Source: Nocardia anocheti (GTDB lineage: Bacteria; Actinomycetota; Actinomycetes; Mycobacteriales; Mycobacteriaceae). From it: 64,000 bases of DNA. Both the position numbers and the translations under genes were made by a program. Below the pieces are notes generated by a model. That model made no database searches. It had not been told where the DNA came from and saw only the letters and a list, made by a program, of their open reading frames with translations. Position 1 is the first letter of the stretch, and each line of letters starts with the position of its first letter. Location: NCBI RefSeq assembly GCF_029675105.1, contig NZ_JAQQFV010000004.1, positions 496,001 to 560,000 on the forward strand. Direction: 5' to 3'. Positions 44,392 through 54,116 of this stretch are shown in pieces.

Positions 44392-45012
44392 ATGGCATCG
44401 TGGGGGTTGTTCGAGTTCGTTCACGTGGCACTGTCGTTTCCGGTGGTGCTGTTCACCTTCGCGCTGCTCGTCGTCATCGGGTTCTGGCTACTGGTGCTCG
44501 TCGGGGGTACCGAGCCCGACGCCGTCGAGACCGATTCCGCGACACAGGGTCTCGACGCGCTGGGGCTCGGCGGGGTGCCGGTGACCGTCGCCGTGACGGG
44601 GCTGGTCGGGCTGTCCTGGTTCACCACCTTGGCGGGCACCGTGGCGGTCGGCGGGCTGTCCGGGCTCGCGGGGGCACTCGCGCGCTGCGGGGTGCTGATC
44701 GTCGCGGTGCCGGTCGCCGTGGCGGGTACGCGCCTGGTGGTGCTGCCGCTGCGCCGGGTGTTCGGGGCCGCCGCGGCAACCTCGCACCAGGATTTCGTCG
44801 GCCGGATGTGTCGGGTGCGCACCGGCCGCGTCGACGAGGGGTTCGGTCAGGCCGAGCTCACCGCCGCCGACGGATCGTCGGCGGTCATCCAGGTCCGGCA
44901 GAGCGCATTGCACGCCGCGACCGCTCCCCTGGCACAGGGGGATTCCGCCGTTGTCTACGACTACGACCCGGCCTCCGGCACGTTCTGGGTGGCCGCATGG
45001 GAGGGGAACTGA
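44392..45012 (+). CDS. YqiJ-like membrane protein with OB-fold domain
   Basis: A 206-aa inner-membrane protein. Three to four helices (SFPVVLFTFALLVVIGFWLLVLVGG; VPVTVAVTGLVGLSWFTTLAGTV; LARCGVLIVAVPVAVAGTRL) are followed by a soluble C-terminal domain of about 70 residues (HQDFVGRMCRVRTGRVDEGFGQAELTAADGSSAVIQVRQS), typical of NfeD/YqiJ-type OB folds. Such proteins are classic flotillin partners. An AGGGGAAAA ribosome binding site precedes the ATG. Its stop overlaps the flotillin ATG (TGATG). It should sit in the membrane and help organise the flotillin assembly. Confidence 0.8.
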   Translation: MASWGLFEFVHVALSFPVVLFTFALLVVIGFWLLVLVGGTEPDAVETDSATQGLDALGLGGVPVTVAVTGLVGLSWFTTLAGTVAVGGLSGLAGALARCGVLIVAVPVAVAGTRLVVLPLRRVFGAAAATSHQDFVGRMCRVRTGRVDEGFGQAELTAADGSSAVIQVRQSALHAATAPLAQGDSAVVYDYDPASGTFWVAAWEGN

Positions 45013-46874
45013 TGTCAACCATCGCCATCGGACTCGGGGTGCTCATCGCCCTGGTCCTGCTCGCCGGACTCGCCGTGTTGTTCCTGGTGAGCCGGTTGTT
45101 CAAGAAGGTCAGCCAGGGGCGCGCGCTGATCATCTCCAAGATGCGCAAGGTCGATGTGACCTTCACCGGCGCGGTCGTGCTGCCGGTGCTGCACAAGGCC
45201 GAGTACATGGACATCTCGGTCAAGACCATCGAGGTGGCCCGGCTCGGGCGCGACGGGCTGATCTGCCGCGACAACATCCGCGCCGACATCCGGATCACCT
45301 TCTTCGTGCGGGTCAACAAGACCGTCGAGGATGTGATCAAGGTGGCCCAGGCCATCGGCACCCAGCGCGCCAGCGACCAGGCCACGCTGCAGGAACTGTT
45401 CAGCGCCAAGTTCTCCGAGGCGCTCAAGACCGTGGGCAAGCACCTCGACTTCGTCGACCTCTACACCCATCGCAATGAATTCCGTGACCGGATCATGGCG
45501 GTGATCGGCACCGACCTCAACGGCTACAGCCTCGAGGACGCCGCCATCGACTACCTCGAACAGACCCCGCTGATCCAGCTCGACAGCCAGAACATCCTCG
45601 ATGCCCAGGGCATCCGCAAGATCACCGAGCTCACCGCGATCGAGCATGTGCGCACCAACGAGTTCCGCCGCCACGAGGAGAAGGAGATCACCCGCCAGAA
45701 CGTGGAGGCGCGGGAAGCGGTGCTGGAACTGGAACGTCAGCAGGCCGACGCCGAGAACCGGCAGCGCCGCGAGGTGGAGACGCTGCGGGCGCGCGAGGAG
45801 GCCGAGATCCTGCGGGTGCAGGCCGAGGAGCGGCTCAAGGCGCAGACCGCGTTCCTGCGCACCGAGGAAGCCCTGGCCGTGCAGTCGCAGAACAAGGACC
45901 GCGAAGTGGCCGTGGCGGAGAAGAACCGCGAACGGGTGATCGCCATCGAGTCCGAGCGGATCGAGAAGGACCGGCTGCTCGAGGTGGCGGACCGCGACCG
46001 CGCGGTGTCGCTGGCCCACATCGCCAACGAGCGCGAGGTGGAGACCGAGCGGCGCACCGTGGCCGAGGTGGTGCGCGAGCGGGTCGCGGTGGACAAGACC
46101 GTGGCCGAGCAGGAGGAGCAGATCAACCGACTGCGCGCGACCGAGGCGGCCGAGCGCGAGCGGCAGGCCATCATCATCCGCGCCGAGGCCGAGGCGCAGG
46201 AGCACCTGGTCAAGGACATCAAGGCCGCCGAGGCAGCCGAGGCGGCGGCGAAGTTCCTGGCCAAGGAGTCGATCACGCTGGCCGAGGCCGAGGTCGAGGC
46301 GGCCGAACTCAAGGCCAAGGCCAAGATCCGGCTCGCCGAGGCCACCCAGGCCGAGGCGGCCGCACCCGGGCTCGGTGCCGCCCAGGTGCGCGAGCGCGAG
46401 GCCGACGCGATCGAGAAGGTCGGGCTGGCCGAGGCCGCGGTGCTGCGCGAGCGCAACCAGGTGGAGGCCGAGGGGCTGCGCGACAAGCTCAAGGGCGAGG
46501 CCGAGGGCCTGCACGAGAAGGCCGCGGCCATGGCGGTGCTCGACGACGCCACCCGTCAGCACGAGGAATTCCGGCTGCGCCTCGAGTTGGAGAAGGAGGT
46601 CGAACTGGCGACCGTGCGGGCCCAGGTCGACGTGGCCCAGGCCCAGGCCGAGGTGCTGGCCACCGGGCTGGGCAATGCCAAGATCGACATCGTCGGCGGG
46701 GAATCGATGTTCCTGGACCGGCTGGTCGGCTCGATCGGGCTCGGTAAGGGCCTGGACCGGATCCTGCACTCCGACACCGGTGCCGCCGCCACCGCGATGG
46801 TCGGTTCGCTGCTCACGCGCAACGGTGCCACGCCGGGCAACGGCGCCGCGCCCGACATCCTGCTGGACAAGTGA
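45012..46874 (+). CDS. flotillin-like SPFH protein (YqiK-type)
   Basis: A 620-aa flotillin. One N-terminal membrane helix (IAIGLGVLIALVLLAGLAVLFLVSRL), then an SPFH/band-7 domain (about 30-200: GRALIISKMRKVDVTFTGAVVLPVLHKAEYMDISVKTIE, with the family's ITFFVRVNKTVEDVIKVAQ). Next comes a very long Glu/Arg/Ala-rich coiled coil (about 210-520), rich in EAEAA repeats, and a C-terminal Gly-containing flotillin tail (GNAKIDIVGGESMFLDRLVGSIGLGKGLD). Flotillins form large membrane-associated oligomers. It overlaps both neighbours: 1 nt with the YqiJ-like gene, 4 nt with the ATPase (GTGA). Confidence 0.92.
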   Translation: MSTIAIGLGVLIALVLLAGLAVLFLVSRLFKKVSQGRALIISKMRKVDVTFTGAVVLPVLHKAEYMDISVKTIEVARLGRDGLICRDNIRADIRITFFVRVNKTVEDVIKVAQAIGTQRASDQATLQELFSAKFSEALKTVGKHLDFVDLYTHRNEFRDRIMAVIGTDLNGYSLEDAAIDYLEQTPLIQLDSQNILDAQGIRKITELTAIEHVRTNEFRRHEEKEITRQNVEAREAVLELERQQADAENRQRREVETLRAREEAEILRVQAEERLKAQTAFLRTEEALAVQSQNKDREVAVAEKNRERVIAIESERIEKDRLLEVADRDRAVSLAHIANEREVETERRTVAEVVRERVAVDKTVAEQEEQINRLRATEAAERERQAIIIRAEAEAQEHLVKDIKAAEAAEAAAKFLAKESITLAEAEVEAAELKAKAKIRLAEATQAEAAAPGLGAAQVREREADAIEKVGLAEAAVLRERNQVEAEGLRDKLKGEAEGLHEKAAAMAVLDDATRQHEEFRLRLELEKEVELATVRAQVDVAQAQAEVLATGLGNAKIDIVGGESMFLDRLVGSIGLGKGLDRILHSDTGAAATAMVGSLLTRNGATPGNGAAPDILLDK

Positions 46875-49800
46875 GCGCGCCGCAGACGCGGCACCGGGAC
46901 GCCACGGCCGGGGTGGACACCACCACCCCGGCCGCGGGTGCCGCCCTCGACGGCGGCACCTACGAGGTGCTGCGCACCCGCCTGCGCGAGCAGGCGCGTG
47001 AATTGGCCACGCGCTGTGCCGAACTCGACGCGCGCCGCGTCGCCGACTTCGGTGGCGTGGAACTGAAGCTGGTGGGCACCGAGCAGATCCGCACCGAGCA
47101 CCACTGCGTGCCGCGTGACATCGTCGCCCTGGCCGACGGTCGGATGCTGTTCGGCTACAACGTCTTCATCGGGCTCAAGCCGAGCACCGAGGTGGGCGAT
47201 GTGTTCGCCGTACACCGGTTCCAGCGGGACGAGCACGGTTTCGGCTTCACGGCCGCCGATCCGGCCGGACTGCTGGATGACCCGCGCTTCGGCCGCGATT
47301 TCGCCGAGCTGTACCGGTACTACGCGCAGACCCGGCTGTCGCGGCTGCGCCGGGTCGACGGGCGTCTGCTCGCGGTGTTCCAGACCGGGCAGCGCACCGA
47401 TGACATCAAGGTGCTGCGCTGGGGCGTGGATTCCGGCGGCACGGTCGAGTACCTCGACAGCCGGGGCGAACGTGATCACGTGTTCCCCGATCCGCACGAG
47501 TTCGCCTGGATCGAGGCCACCCGCGACGATCAGGTGCCGGGGCGGCATCCGCACCTGTCGATCCTGGGCAAGGTGTTCGTCGACACGCTCGGCGGCACGC
47601 TGACGGTGAAGGTGGACAACGACACCGAGACCGGCACCGGCGTCTACGCGGAGCCGGTGGCCGAGCCGTTGCAGAGCCTGGCCGACGCCGAGGTGCACTA
47701 CGCCGAGGTGGGCGCGCTGATCCTGCTGCGGGTGCGTCCCTACAAGGAGACGGTCCACCGTCACCTGGTGTTCGACACCAGGACCCGCACCGTGACCCGT
47801 CTCGACGGGATCGGCCGGTCGTGCCGTCTGCTGCCCGAGGACCAGGGCATCGTGTTCCCCGGCGGGTACTACCTGGCGACCGGGGTGCACAAGACCTTCG
47901 ACACCGAGGTCGACGATCTGGTCTACGAACGTACGGTGCGCGCGCCCAATGGCGAGGACGTACTCTACGTGTTCCACGCCAGGGAGCGCGGGCGCACACT
48001 GCTGTTGCCCTACAACATGATTCGCGAGCAGGTGGCGACGCCGATCAGCTGCCACGGGTACTCGCTGTTCGAGGACGGCACGCTGGTGGTCTTCCGCGCG
48101 GTGTCCGAGGAACCGGCGCGTGTGCACACCATGCAGGTGTGGCAGACGCCGTTCGTCTCCGACACCCACGCCGCCCGGCAGCCCGTCGGCGACGGCCCGC
48201 TGGCCCGCCTGGGCAATGCCGAGCTGGTGCGCGGGCTGGCGGACTGCCTGTCGGTGAGCCGCATGGTCGAGGACCTGACGCCGACCACCGCCGTGTTCGA
48301 GGCCGTCATCGCGGCCTGCGGACGCACCGCCGATCACCATCACTGGCTCGCCGAGGCCGAGTTCGGCGAGCTGGCCACGCCGCTGAACGCGCTGCGCGAC
48401 ACCGCCGAGCGGGTGGTGGACGAGTTCGCGAAGGTCACCGCCCGCACCGAGCAGGCCGCCGCCGCCGTCACCGAGGCGGCCGAGCGGATCGCGACGCTGC
48501 GCCGTACCGGCGGCGGGCACACGACCGCGCGCGGCTGGGTGGAAGAGCTCACCGCGCTGCACCGGGCCGCCGGACGGGTCGAGTCGCTGCGCGAGCTGCG
48601 CTATGTCGACCTCGCCCGGCTGGACGAACTGGCGGCCTCGGTGACCACGGCGCTGGCCGACACCGGCCGTGCCTGCGTCGAGTTCCTCAGCGGCCCCGAT
48701 GCTTTCGAGGACTATCTGTCCTCGATCGAGGAGACTCGCACGCGTGCGGCCGCGGCGTCGACGGTCGCCGAGGCCCTCCCGCTGCGGGAGTGGCTGGCCG
48801 AGCGGACCGCCGAGCTCCAGACCGTCGTCGAGGTGGTCACGGGCCTCGAGGTGGGCGACGCGACTCTGCGCACCGGCATCCTGGAGCGGGTCTCGACGGT
48901 GCTGGCGGCGGCCAATCGGGCCGGGGCCACCGTGGAAGCCCGCCGTAGCGAACTGGCGGCCGCGGAGGGCCGCGCGGAGTTCGCCGCCGAGTACGCGCTG
49001 TTGGGTCAGGCCGTCACCAGCGCGCTCGCGCGGGCCGACACCCCGCAGACCTGCGACGATCTGGTCGCGACCCTGCTGGGGACGGTCGAGGACCTGGAGA
49101 CCCGCTTCGGCGGGATCGACGATTTCGCCGAGCGGATCGCGGGCACCCGCGAGGACCTCTACGAGGCGTTCGCCACCCGCCGCCAGGCCCTGCTCGACGA
49201 ACGGTCCCAGCGCTCGCGGCGCCTGGTCGAGGCGGCGCACAGGATGCTGTCGAGCATCGAACGGCGCGGTGCCGCACTGACGTCGGCCGACGAGGTGAAC
49301 GCCTACTTCGCCGCCGATCCGATGGTGCTGCGGTTGCGCGCCGCGATCACCGACCTGCGCGGCGCGGGCGAGGTGGTGGCCGCCGAAGAACTCGACGGGC
49401 GGATCACCACGGCCCGGCAGGAGGCCGGTCGAACGCTGCGCGACCGGCGGGATCTCTACGCCGACGGCGGCGAGACGATCCGGCTGGGCAGGCACCGGTT
49501 CGCGGTGACCAGCGCGCGGGCGGATCTCGCGCTGGTGCCGCACGAGGGCGGGCTGGTCTACAGCATCGGCGGCACCGACTATCTCGAGCCGGGGGCCGAG
49601 ACCGACTTCGGTGCCGAGGCGGCGGAGCTGTGGTCGCAATTGGTGGTCTCGGAGACGCCGCGCGTGTATCGGGGCGAGCATCTGGCCGCCTCGATCCTGG
49701 CCGACGCGGAGGCGGCGGCCGGGCTGGAGGATCTGCACGAGGCCGCGGCGGCGGGCAAGCTCGACGGGATCGTCCGGGAGGTGGCGCGACAGCGCTACGA

Positions 49801-51889
49801 CGAGGGCTATCAGCTCGGCGTGCACGACCACGACGCTACGGTGATCCTCACCGCGCTGCTCGCATTGCACTCGGGCGCCGAACTGTTGCGCTATCGGCCG
49901 GTCGATCGTGCCGCCGCCCAGCTGTGGTGGTGCTTCGGCACCGACCTCACCGACGCGAGCCGCGCGCGACTCACGACGCGCGTCGTCTCGACCGCCAGGG
50001 CGGCGACGATCTTCGCCGAGCCGACCGCGCGGGTCCGGGTCGTCGGCGAACTCACCGGCGCCATCGCGGAATTCGGTGCGCTGCTCGGCCTCGACGACGT
50101 GGACGCGGCCGCCGCCGGGAGCTACCTGTTCCACGAGATCGCCACCGAGCCCGAGGGTTTCGCCACCGCGGCGGTCGCCAGGGAGCTGCTGGATGGTTTC
50201 CGCCGCAGGCTCGATGCCGCCCATCCCACAGCCCATGCCGAATTCGAGTCGGCGGCGGCCAGTCTCGCCGCCGATCCGGCGGAGCGATATCACCTGGTCG
50301 CCACCTGGCTGGCCGCCTACGCCGAGAGCACCGGCGATCCGGCCCAGCTCGAACACCTCCCGGAAGCGGTCGCGATCGCCCTGTGCGGTGCGGCGGTGAC
50401 CCGATTCGACTGTGCCACACCGCTGGACATCACCGTCGACGGATTGCTCGGTGACCATCCCCGTGTCCTCGGTGGCAGGCTCGAGGTGCGCCTGGCCGAG
50501 CTGACCGCGCGGACCCACCGGTTCCGCACCGAGGAGATGCCGGTGTTCCGCGCGCATCTGCGCCGCCGTGGCGAGTTGCTCGCGGCCCAGCGCGCGCGGT
50601 TGCGCCTGGACGACTACCAGCCCGCCGTGCTGAGCGGGTTCGTGCGCAACCGGTTGCTCGACGAGGTCTACCTGCCGTTGATCGGGGACAATCTGGCCCG
50701 TCAGCTCGGCACCGCCGACGCGGCCGCCGCGGCGGTGCGATCCGGTCTGCTGCTGCTGATCTCGCCGCCGGGCTACGGCAAGACCACCCTGATGGAGTAC
50801 GTAGCCGCGCGGCTGGGGCTGATCTTCGTCAAGGTCGACGGGCCCGCCCTCGGCAACCTCGTGCACTCGCTGGACCCGGCTGCCGCGCCCGACGCGACCG
50901 CGCGCCGGGAGGTGGAGAAGATCGACTTCGCGCTCGAGCTGGGCAACAATGTGCTGCTCTACCTCGACGACATCCAGCACACGTCACCGGAACTGCTGCA
51001 GAAGTTCCTGTCGCTGTGTGACGGACAGCGCCGCATCGACGGTGTGTGGAACGGGCAGACCCGCACCTACGACTTGCGCGGCAAGCGGTTCGCGGTGTGC
51101 ATGGCGGGCAATCCGTACACCGAGCAGGGCAGGCGGTTCCGGATTCCGGACATGCTCGCCAACCGCGCCGATGTGTGGAACCTCGGCGATGTGCTGTCCG
51201 GGCGCGAGGACCTGTTCGCGCTGAGCTATGTGGAGAACGCGCTGGCCACCAATCCCGTTCTCGCGCCACTGGCTTCGTGTGAGCGCGACGAGCTGGACCT
51301 GCTGCTGCGCCTGGCCGACGGCGACGACACCGCGCGCGCCGACCAACTCGCCCACCCCTACTCCCCCGCCGAACTCACCGACATCACCTCGGTGCTGGGC
51401 AAGGTGCTGCGGGTGCGCGAGGTGGTGATGGCGGTGAACCGGGCCTACCTGGCCTCGGCCGCCACCACCGACGCCGCGCGCACCGAACCGCCGTTCCGAT
51501 TGCAGGGCTCCTACCGGGACATGAACGCGCTCACCAGCCGTCTCGTCCCGGTCATGAACGAGCGGGAACTCGAGGCGCTCATCGACGACCACTATCGCGG
51601 GGAGGCCCAGACCCTGGCCGCCGACGCCGAGGCGAATCTGCTGCGGCTCGCGGAACTGCGCGGCGGGCTCACCCCGGCGCTGGCCCAGCGCTGGGCGGCG
51701 GTCAAGGCCGCCTACCTGCGCGACCAGGCGCTGGGTGGCAGCGCGGACGATCCGCTCGTCCGCGCGATCGGCGGGCTCGGGCTGCTCGCCGACCGGCTCG
51801 GCGCGGTGGAGGGCGCCATCCGCGCGCTCGACTCCGGACCGGCCGCCGGAAACCCTGTGGCCCAGCCCCCTCGGCCGCCGACGATGTGA
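46871..51889 (+). CDS. giant AAA ATPase with DUF3686-like N-terminus, flotillin partner
   Basis: A 1672-aa protein of the type annotated as DNA repair ATPase (DUF3686). Residues about 1-480 form a repeat-like globular region (ELKLVGTEQIRTEHHCVPRDIVALADGRMLFGYNVFIGLKP, several beta-rich segments). Then comes a long helical/coiled part (about 480-830), a middle helical region (about 850-1270), and a C-terminal AAA domain. Walker A SPPGYGKTT lies near 1300 and Walker B NNVLLYLDDIQ near 1362; an arginine-finger candidate is unclear. The DNA-repair name is not supported by anything here. The GTG overlaps the flotillin stop. It may be a flotillin-anchored motor or remodeller. Confidence 0.85.
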   Translation: MSAPQTRHRDATAGVDTTTPAAGAALDGGTYEVLRTRLREQARELATRCAELDARRVADFGGVELKLVGTEQIRTEHHCVPRDIVALADGRMLFGYNVFIGLKPSTEVGDVFAVHRFQRDEHGFGFTAADPAGLLDDPRFGRDFAELYRYYAQTRLSRLRRVDGRLLAVFQTGQRTDDIKVLRWGVDSGGTVEYLDSRGERDHVFPDPHEFAWIEATRDDQVPGRHPHLSILGKVFVDTLGGTLTVKVDNDTETGTGVYAEPVAEPLQSLADAEVHYAEVGALILLRVRPYKETVHRHLVFDTRTRTVTRLDGIGRSCRLLPEDQGIVFPGGYYLATGVHKTFDTEVDDLVYERTVRAPNGEDVLYVFHARERGRTLLLPYNMIREQVATPISCHGYSLFEDGTLVVFRAVSEEPARVHTMQVWQTPFVSDTHAARQPVGDGPLARLGNAELVRGLADCLSVSRMVEDLTPTTAVFEAVIAACGRTADHHHWLAEAEFGELATPLNALRDTAERVVDEFAKVTARTEQAAAAVTEAAERIATLRRTGGGHTTARGWVEELTALHRAAGRVESLRELRYVDLARLDELAASVTTALADTGRACVEFLSGPDAFEDYLSSIEETRTRAAAASTVAEALPLREWLAERTAELQTVVEVVTGLEVGDATLRTGILERVSTVLAAANRAGATVEARRSELAAAEGRAEFAAEYALLGQAVTSALARADTPQTCDDLVATLLGTVEDLETRFGGIDDFAERIAGTREDLYEAFATRRQALLDERSQRSRRLVEAAHRMLSSIERRGAALTSADEVNAYFAADPMVLRLRAAITDLRGAGEVVAAEELDGRITTARQEAGRTLRDRRDLYADGGETIRLGRHRFAVTSARADLALVPHEGGLVYSIGGTDYLEPGAETDFGAEAAELWSQLVVSETPRVYRGEHLAASILADAEAAAGLEDLHEAAAAGKLDGIVREVARQRYDEGYQLGVHDHDATVILTALLALHSGAELLRYRPVDRAAAQLWWCFGTDLTDASRARLTTRVVSTARAATIFAEPTARVRVVGELTGAIAEFGALLGLDDVDAAAAGSYLFHEIATEPEGFATAAVARELLDGFRRRLDAAHPTAHAEFESAAASLAADPAERYHLVATWLAAYAESTGDPAQLEHLPEAVAIALCGAAVTRFDCATPLDITVDGLLGDHPRVLGGRLEVRLAELTARTHRFRTEEMPVFRAHLRRRGELLAAQRARLRLDDYQPAVLSGFVRNRLLDEVYLPLIGDNLARQLGTADAAAAAVRSGLLLLISPPGYGKTTLMEYVAARLGLIFVKVDGPALGNLVHSLDPAAAPDATARREVEKIDFALELGNNVLLYLDDIQHTSPELLQKFLSLCDGQRRIDGVWNGQTRTYDLRGKRFAVCMAGNPYTEQGRRFRIPDMLANRADVWNLGDVLSGREDLFALSYVENALATNPVLAPLASCERDELDLLLRLADGDDTARADQLAHPYSPAELTDITSVLGKVLRVREVVMAVNRAYLASAATTDAARTEPPFRLQGSYRDMNALTSRLVPVMNERELEALIDDHYRGEAQTLAADAEANLLRLAELRGGLTPALAQRWAAVKAAYLRDQALGGSADDPLVRAIGGLGLLADRLGAVEGAIRALDSGPAAGNPVAQPPRPPTM

Positions 51890-51986
51890 CACCGGGTTCG
51901 GCGCGTGGTAGGAGATTCGACATGCTTTTGTCGCTCGCCGTTCTCCGGAATGCCGGTTCACTTGCCGTCGGCGGGGGCGCAGCGTC

Positions 51987-54068
51987 GTGTTCGCGCCGGT
52001 GACGGTCACCGGGTCCGGTCCGGCCACCGCGGTCCCAGCGGCGACGCACTCCTACCGCGCCGATCTGGACGGACTGCGCGGGTTGGCCATCACCCTGGTG
52101 GTGGTCTTCCACGTGTGGATGGGCCGGGTCTCCGGCGGCGTCGACGTGTTCCTGGTGCTGTCGGGCTTCTTCTTCACCGGGCTGCTGCTGCGCCGCGCCG
52201 AACGCGGGGAGACGGCGTGGGAGTGGTCGGTGCTGCGGCGCACGGTGCGTCGGCTGGTACCCGCCATGGCGGTGGTGCTGGCGGCGGTGGTCGTGGCCAC
52301 CACGCTGCTGCTGCCCTACACGCAATGGTCGGCCATCGCGGGGCAGACGGTGGCTTCGCTGTTCTACCACCAGAATTGGGAACTGGCGCTGAGCTGGGCG
52401 GACTATCTGGCCGCCGATCCGTCGGTGAGCCCGCTGCAACACCTGTGGTCGATGTCGGTGCAGGGGCAGTTCTATCTGGCGGCGCTGGTGGTGGTCGCGC
52501 TGGTGGCGCGGGTGTGCGCGGGACTGTCCCGGCCGGGCGCGATCCGGCCGCTGGTTGGCTTGATCGTGGTGGCGGCGGCGGTGCTGTCGTTCGAGTACGC
52601 GATGGCAGGCGCGGCGACCCATCAGGGCTGGAACTACTACGACACCGCCGCGCGCGGTTGGGAACTCGCCGTCGGTGCCGCGCTGGCCGTGGTGGCGCCG
52701 TGGGTGTCGCTGCCGCGCTGGCTGCGCGGGATCGCCGCGCTGCTCGGGGTGGCCGGGGTGGTGCTGTGCGGCTGGCTGATCGCCGACGGCGCCAACCGTT
52801 TTCCCGGGCCGTGGGCGCTGCTGCCGGTGGGTGCGGCGGCGGCGGTGATCCTGTCGGTCAACGGGGTGCCCGCCACCGCGTGGACCGGCCCGAACCGGCT
52901 GCTGGCCCACCCGGTGACGCGGTGGCTCGGCGACATCGCCTATCCGCTGTACCTGTGGCACTGGCCGATCCTGATCTTCTTCCTCGCCGATCGTGGCGAC
53001 GCCGAGATCGATCTGCTCGGTGGCGGCGGGGTGATCGCGGTGTCGCTGGGCCTGGCCTGGCTGACCCACCGGTGGATCGAGGAACCGCTGCGCAGGCCGG
53101 GCGTCGGGGCCGCGCTGCCCCGGCAGCTGGCGGGCGCGACGGTGACAGTGCTGCTGGTCGCCATGCTGGCCGTCACCTCGGTGTGGCAGTACGGCGTGGT
53201 GCGCTCCGAAACCCCGGTCACCACGGCCGAACTCGCGATCGAGGCGTATCCGGGCGCCGAGGCGCTGGCGGCCGGTGCGCCGGTCCCGGACGAGCCGATG
53301 CGCCCGAGCGTGCTGGACGCGCCCAGCGATCTGCCACCGCCGACCGTCGACGGTTGCATCGCGGACTGGGACACCCGCGAGGTGATCACCTGTGTCTACG
53401 GTGACCCCGACGCCGAGCGCACCCTCGCGCTGGTGGGCAGTTCGCACGCCGAGCACTGGCTGCCCGCACTGCAGGTGCTCGCGGCCGAGCACTCCTTCCG
53501 CGTCCAGGTGTATCTGAAGATGGGCTGCCCGCTCACCGTCGCCGAGGACGCCAGCGCCGTCGGCGAACCGATTCCGGACTGCCGGGACTGGTCGCGCGAG
53601 GTCATCGACCGGCTCGGCACCGACCGCCCGGACTGGGTGTTCACCATCGGCACCCGCCCGCGTGACGAGGGCGGCGACGAGACCCCCGCCGAGTACCTCG
53701 ACGTCTGGTCGGCGCTGTCGGCCAAGGGCCTCAACGTGATCACCGTGCGCGACACCCCGTGGCTGCGGCGCGGCACCGTGCGCTATCGCGCCGCCGACTG
53801 CCTGGCCGCCGGTGGGGACCGCGCGAGCTGCGGGATGCGCCGGATCGACGCGCTCAGCCCGATCAGCCCACAGCGGGAACCGGCTTCGCGCTTTCCGAGC
53901 GTGTTCCCGATCGACCTCAGCGACGCGGTCTGCCGTCCCACGCTGTGCGCGGTCGCCGAGGGCAACACCCTGATCTACCACGACGAACATCACCTCACCG
54001 CCAGCTATTCGCGGTCGCTCGCCGGGGCATTGGGCCGCGCGCTGCGACCGATTCTCGGGTGGTGGTGA
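51987..54068 (+). CDS. acyltransferase-3/SGNH fusion (OafA/YrhL-like)
   Basis: A 693-aa membrane acyltransferase. Residues about 20-370 are the acyltransferase-3 domain with about ten helices: RADLDGLRGLAITLVVVFHVW (conserved first helix and Arg/His), GGVDVFLVLSGFFFTGLLL, YPLYLWHWPILIF. After one more helix (near 385) a secreted SGNH-type esterase domain follows: LALVGSSHAEHWLPALQVLA (GSSHA motif with the catalytic Ser) and the catalytic D/H pair in IYHDEHHLTASYS. Such proteins O-acylate cell-wall polysaccharides, peptidoglycan or lipids. The GTG start has a GGGGG run upstream. Confidence 0.9.
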   Translation: MFAPVTVTGSGPATAVPAATHSYRADLDGLRGLAITLVVVFHVWMGRVSGGVDVFLVLSGFFFTGLLLRRAERGETAWEWSVLRRTVRRLVPAMAVVLAAVVVATTLLLPYTQWSAIAGQTVASLFYHQNWELALSWADYLAADPSVSPLQHLWSMSVQGQFYLAALVVVALVARVCAGLSRPGAIRPLVGLIVVAAAVLSFEYAMAGAATHQGWNYYDTAARGWELAVGAALAVVAPWVSLPRWLRGIAALLGVAGVVLCGWLIADGANRFPGPWALLPVGAAAAVILSVNGVPATAWTGPNRLLAHPVTRWLGDIAYPLYLWHWPILIFFLADRGDAEIDLLGGGGVIAVSLGLAWLTHRWIEEPLRRPGVGAALPRQLAGATVTVLLVAMLAVTSVWQYGVVRSETPVTTAELAIEAYPGAEALAAGAPVPDEPMRPSVLDAPSDLPPPTVDGCIADWDTREVITCVYGDPDAERTLALVGSSHAEHWLPALQVLAAEHSFRVQVYLKMGCPLTVAEDASAVGEPIPDCRDWSREVIDRLGTDRPDWVFTIGTRPRDEGGDETPAEYLDVWSALSAKGLNVITVRDTPWLRRGTVRYRAADCLAAGGDRASCGMRRIDALSPISPQREPASRFPSVFPIDLSDAVCRPTLCAVAEGNTLIYHDEHHLTASYSRSLAGALGRALRPILGWW

Positions 54069-54104
54069 ATTCCCTTGGCCGCCACCGTCACCGCCGGAAG
54101 TCGG

Positions 54105-54110
54105 TAGCCT
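54105..54110 (+). promoter_or_regulatory. -10 element of terD-like gene (leaderless)
   Basis: TAGCCT ends 6 nt before the GTG at 54117; no ribosome binding site lies between. Confidence 0.5.
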
Positions 54111-54116
54111 CGAAGC

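Noticed and set aside
46556..50980. 1474-codon open frame antisense to the flotillin and ATPase genes
   Set aside because: The translation is a Gly/Arg/Val/His-rich wrong-frame text without domains; it is a by-product of high GC and few stop codons opposite a well-supported gene.
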